From NCBI GenBank assembly GCA_009843585.1, contig VYDC01000182.1, positions 1-16,924 on the forward strand: 16,924 nucleotides of DNA, given 5' to 3'. Made by a program: the position numbers and the translations under genes. Source of the stretch: Chloroflexota bacterium (GTDB lineage Bacteria; Chloroflexota; Dehalococcoidia; UBA2979). Positions 14,946 through 16,924 of this stretch are shown one piece after another (the first letter of the stretch is position 1; each line of letters opens with the position of its first letter). The notes under the pieces were generated by a model that was not told the DNA's origin, ran no database searches, and was given only the letters and a program-made list of their open reading frames with translations.

Positions 14946-15117
14946 GGTGGCCGCTCCGTCTGGGCTCGGGGTGGAGGCGGAAGGCCCGGTGCACGCTCGC
15001 CCCCCTCGGGGCGGCGGCCCGGGCTATTGCATCATCCCGCCGGCCTCAGGCGACGGCGCGGCGCGATAGCTCGCACGTGGTGCCTCGGCGGGCGCGGTGC
15101 TCTGCATCGGGGCCTCT
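14946..15117 (-). promoter_or_regulatory. Leader between riboswitch and MetM-like gene
   Basis: This 172-nt stretch is the likely expression platform. It contains a hairpin CGCCCC-GAGG-GGGGCG at 15013-14998, a small GCGA-GCTA-TCGC hairpin, and a ribosome site GGAG before the ATG. No U-tract terminator is visible, so control may work by Rho or by access to the ribosome site. A 25-codon open frame (15123-15046) begins in the 3' strand of riboswitch stem P1, and a three-codon M-M-Q frame lies at 15035-15024. No protein-coding gene is convincing here. Confidence 0.5.
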
Positions 15118-15238
15118 GTTCATCGATCCCGGCGCTCGTTCGCGGCGGCGGGTCGGCTGGGGCACCGCATCCCCCCGGGCACGGGGGAGGGTTGCCGTGG
15201 CGTCGTCGGGCCGATTCCCTCCGCCACTCGCGATGAAC
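15118..15238 (-). ncRNA. SAM-I (S-box) riboswitch
   Basis: Read on the minus strand, an 8-bp closing stem P1 is perfect (GTTCATCG at 15238-15231 with CGATGAAC at 15125-15118). Inside are the S-box landmarks in order: GTGGCGGAGGG, GGCCCGACGA (kink-turn), CGCCAC closing P2 with GTGGCG, then CGGCAACC, a GC-rich P3 (CCCCC/GGGGG) and GGTGC. The P2 loop TCGG pairs with CCGA in the P3-P4 junction, the expected pseudoknot. P4 is CCCG/CGGG around a GC stem. It should turn down the MetM-like operon when SAM is abundant. It is about 172 nt upstream of that gene. Confidence 0.88.
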
Positions 15239-15274
15239 GACCCCGGCGCGCAACACGCTCCGGGGCGCCCGTCG

Positions 15275-15303
15275 AGGCTAGGGGCGCCCTCCCGTCGCGT
15301 CAA
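15275..15303 (-). promoter_or_regulatory. Promoter of the SAM-riboswitch operon
   Basis: On the minus strand TTGACG (15303-15298) is a near-consensus -35, followed after exactly 17 nt by TAGCCT (15280-15275), a GC-type -10 with the conserved TA and final T. Transcription would begin near 15268, about 30 nt before the riboswitch stem P1, as expected for a riboswitch leader. Confidence 0.6.
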
Positions 15304-15310
15304 GGCGGAT

Positions 15311-15337
15311 GGACACCGATGTCCGACCCGATCGGGT
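15311..15337. repeat. Two adjacent short inverted repeats upstream of the riboswitch promoter
   Basis: GGACA-CCGA-TGTCC (15311-15324) forms a 5-bp stem with a 4-nt loop, and next to it ACCCGATCGGGT (15326-15337) is a perfect 12-nt palindrome. They lie between the lgt stop and the -35 of the met-type operon. They could end lgt transcription or serve as an operator; neither has a T-tract. Confidence 0.4.
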
Positions 15338-15359
15338 GGCGGGTGATGGCGCGATCAGC

Positions 15360-16208
15360 TCAGCTGTGACCGCCGTGGCCGGGCGCGGGCGCGCGACGCC
15401 ACACCCAGATCGCGAGCGGCACGACGGCTAGGACGACGACGACGGAGACGAGCTGCGGGACGCGCAGCAGACCCGAGAGGGCCTCCGCCGAGTCGACGCG
15501 CAGGTAGGTCAGGAAGAAGCGCATCGAGGCGTAGCTCGCGAGGTAGGCGAGGAAGAGGAGCCCGGGGCGGGGTCGGAACCAGGTGCTGCGGAAGTAGAGC
15601 GCGAGAAGGATCCCCATGATGGCGAGGTCGCCCATGAGCTCGTAGGTGGTAGCCGGGTGGTGGGCGCCGACGGCTATCGAGTGCGCGAAGGCCGGCGAGT
15701 CGGGGTGCGTGTAGACGACCCCCCATGGCAGATCGGTCGCCGTCGCGAGGTGCTCGCCGTTCACGAGATCGCCCAGGCGGCCCACCGCCTGCCCGAGCAG
15801 CATCGTCGGCGCTCCGATGTCGAGGCCCGGCCCGACGGGGAAGCCCCGCCACCAGGCGTAGAGCGTGCCTCCGAGAAAGCCGCCGAGGATCGCACCCCAG
15901 ATCGAGATCCCGCCCTCGGTGAGGGCGAGGATCTCGCCGGGGTTCTGCCCGTAGGCGTCCCAGTGCTCGGCGACGAAGAGCGCCCGCGCCCCGATGATCC
16001 CGGAGGGGACCGCCGCCAGCGCGATGGAGTAGACGTGATCGGGGTCGTAGCCGGTCCGATCGGCGAGGCGGAGCGCCACCCACATCCCGGCGAGCACCCC
16101 CAGCGCCGTGAAGAGCCCGTGCCAGGTGAGGACGAGGCCGCCCAGGGTCGCGATGTTGGGATCCCAGGGGATCTCGACGGCGAGCGCGGTTGAGAAGAGG
16201 GGGCCCAT
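15360..16208 (-). CDS. lgt: Prolipoprotein diacylglyceryl transferase
   Basis: Lgt moves diacylglycerol from phosphatidylglycerol to the lipobox cysteine of prolipoproteins at the cytoplasmic membrane. The 282-residue protein has about seven hydrophobic segments (about 23-47, 58-80, 99-120, 131-141, then three in the last 90 residues). The family signature GRLGDLVNGEH is at 143-153 and has Asp where GNFxNGE is usual. WHGLFTALG (29-37), IGARALFV (72-79) and HPATTYE after the signature fit the catalytic core. The C-terminus is His/Gly-rich. The ATG at 16208 has GAGAGG 4-5 nt upstream; a GTG at 16220 would add four residues but lacks a site. It follows the M23 peptidase by 87 nt. Confidence 0.95.
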   Translation of the reverse strand: MGPLFSTALAVEIPWDPNIATLGGLVLTWHGLFTALGVLAGMWVALRLADRTGYDPDHVYSIALAAVPSGIIGARALFVAEHWDAYGQNPGEILALTEGGISIWGAILGGFLGGTLYAWWRGFPVGPGLDIGAPTMLLGQAVGRLGDLVNGEHLATATDLPWGVVYTHPDSPAFAHSIAVGAHHPATTYELMGDLAIMGILLALYFRSTWFRPRPGLLFLAYLASYASMRFFLTYLRVDSAEALSGLLRVPQLVSVVVVLAVVPLAIWVWRRAPAPGHGGHS

Positions 16209-16295
16209 CAGACCTCTCACAGCGTGGCGTCCGGGCGTGGTGCGATCCTACAGCGCCCCCGGGGCAGCGTCGTGCATCGCCCCGCCCGTCGCCGG

Positions 16296-16924
16296 CTACT
16301 CGGCCGGGGGCCCGAAGAGCCGCTCGTAGAGGGAGCGCACCTCGGCGGGCGGCAGATCCGCGCCCAGGAAACTCTCCCCGACCCGCACCTCGGCGTGGAG
16401 GTGAATCTCGGTGCCCGGTGCCGTCACCGACTCGGGCGTCCCCGACTCGCCGATGAAGCCGATCAGGTCTCCGCGCTCGACCGCGCGCCCCTGAAAGATG
16501 CCCGGGGCGACGCCCTCGAGGTGCGCGTAGCGCGTGACGATCCCCCGCCCGTGATCCACCCACACCTGCCGCCCGCGATAGATGTCCAGCGTCTCCGGGT
16601 CGCTGTAGCCCTGCGCCTGCGTCTTCGCGGCGAGCTCGACCACCTGCTCGGGGGTGATGTCGGCGTAGCGGTGATCGGCCCGCAGCACCACGCCGTCGTA
16701 CATGGCGTAGACCGGCGTCCCGCGCTCTACCACCGCGCAGGCCGAGCCCGGGTACCAGTCGACACCCTCGTGCACGCCGTTGCGGTAGGCGCGCGGCGCG
16801 TTCGGCATCAGGCCGTCATAGCCGGGAAGACAGCCGTCCTCGACCGGGTAGAGGAAACCGCGGAGGTCGTCGGGGTCGAGGGTCGAGGGGGGCGGCGTCG
16901 GCGTGAAGGGAAGCGGCTCCGGCG
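16296..16924 (-). CDS. M23 (LytM-type) metallopeptidase, 5' end outside the window
   Basis: The reading frame stays open past the ATG at 16808 to the window edge, so about 208 C-terminal residues are visible. A Pro/Thr-rich linker (PFTPTPPPSTLDP) leads to FLYPVEDGCLPGYDGLMPNAP, typical of secreted peptidases of this type. Zinc and catalytic residues, numbered from the ATG at 16808, are all present: H13 and D17 in HEGVD, H96 in RYAHL, and H136/H138 in HLHAEVR. An insert of about 35 residues (about 48-82) sits between strands. It probably cuts peptidoglycan cross-bridges outside the membrane. No signal peptide can be seen because the start is missing. Starting it at 16808 would wrongly truncate it. 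Confidence 0.88.
   Translation of the reverse strand, partial: PEPLPFTPTPPPSTLDPDDLRGFLYPVEDGCLPGYDGLMPNAPRAYRNGVHEGVDWYPGSACAVVERGTPVYAMYDGVVLRADHRYADITPEQVVELAAKTQAQGYSDPETLDIYRGRQVWVDHGRGIVTRYAHLEGVAPGIFQGRAVERGDLIGFIGESGTPESVTAPGTEIHLHAEVRVGESFLGADLPPAEVRSLYERLFGPPAE

Noticed and set aside
14109..15346. Plus-strand open frames across the MetM-like gene start and the riboswitch
   Set aside because: They run against a conserved enzyme and a structured RNA and have low-complexity translations.

Overview
This is a very GC-rich bacterial chromosome segment in which almost every gene lies on the minus strand. Only a two-gene cluster at 4079-4521 is on the plus strand. GTG starts, overlapping stop/start codons and strong Shine-Dalgarno sites are common. 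Gene content and codon use suggest a high-GC Chloroflexota (Dehalococcoidia or Thermomicrobia-like), with a Thermoleophilia-type actinobacterium as the alternative. No ribosomal or tRNA gene is present to settle this. I saw no mobile element, CRISPR array, tRNA or rRNA.

Layout from right to left, in the direction of minus-strand transcription. A truncated secreted M23 peptidase (16296-16924) and lgt (15360-16208) come first. Next is a 414-bp gap holding a promoter and a well-formed SAM-I riboswitch (15118-15238). The riboswitch leads an operon of a threonine-synthase-like PLP enzyme (probable MetM), an 80-residue NIL-domain protein, a ThiS/MoaD-like sulfur carrier and a DUF1932 oxidoreductase. 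A hairpin and an Rrf2-type operator/promoter then open a second long operon: Rrf2 regulator, OAS-type cysteine synthase, sulfur carrier 2, MoeB/ThiF-like E1, sulfur carrier 1, CysM-type cysteine synthase, tandem rhodanese, an unrecognised 122-aa protein, a JAMM (Mec-like) metallopeptidase, folP and folK. The left third holds a thioredoxin-like protein, a plus-strand Trm112-like protein with a small membrane protein, a two-TM protein, a CoA-binding protein, and purF-purM with the first codons of a probable purN.

The most interesting content is the sulfur island at 6385-14945. It contains three PLP synthases (CysM, CysK and the MetM-like enzyme), each with its own ubiquitin-like sulfur carrier next to it or one gene away. 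One E1, one rhodanese and one JAMM peptidase appear to serve all three. All three carriers end in diglycine masked by a different short tail (R, AR, SS), so they should need trimming before activation. This resembles the Mycobacterium CysO/CysM/Mec pathway, the Wolinella HcyS/HcyD/HcyF pathway and the Streptomyces MetM/MetO pathway, combined in one locus. My reading is that cysteine synthesis is under Rrf2 control and homocysteine synthesis under SAM-riboswitch control. These functions are inferred from sequence and have not been tested.
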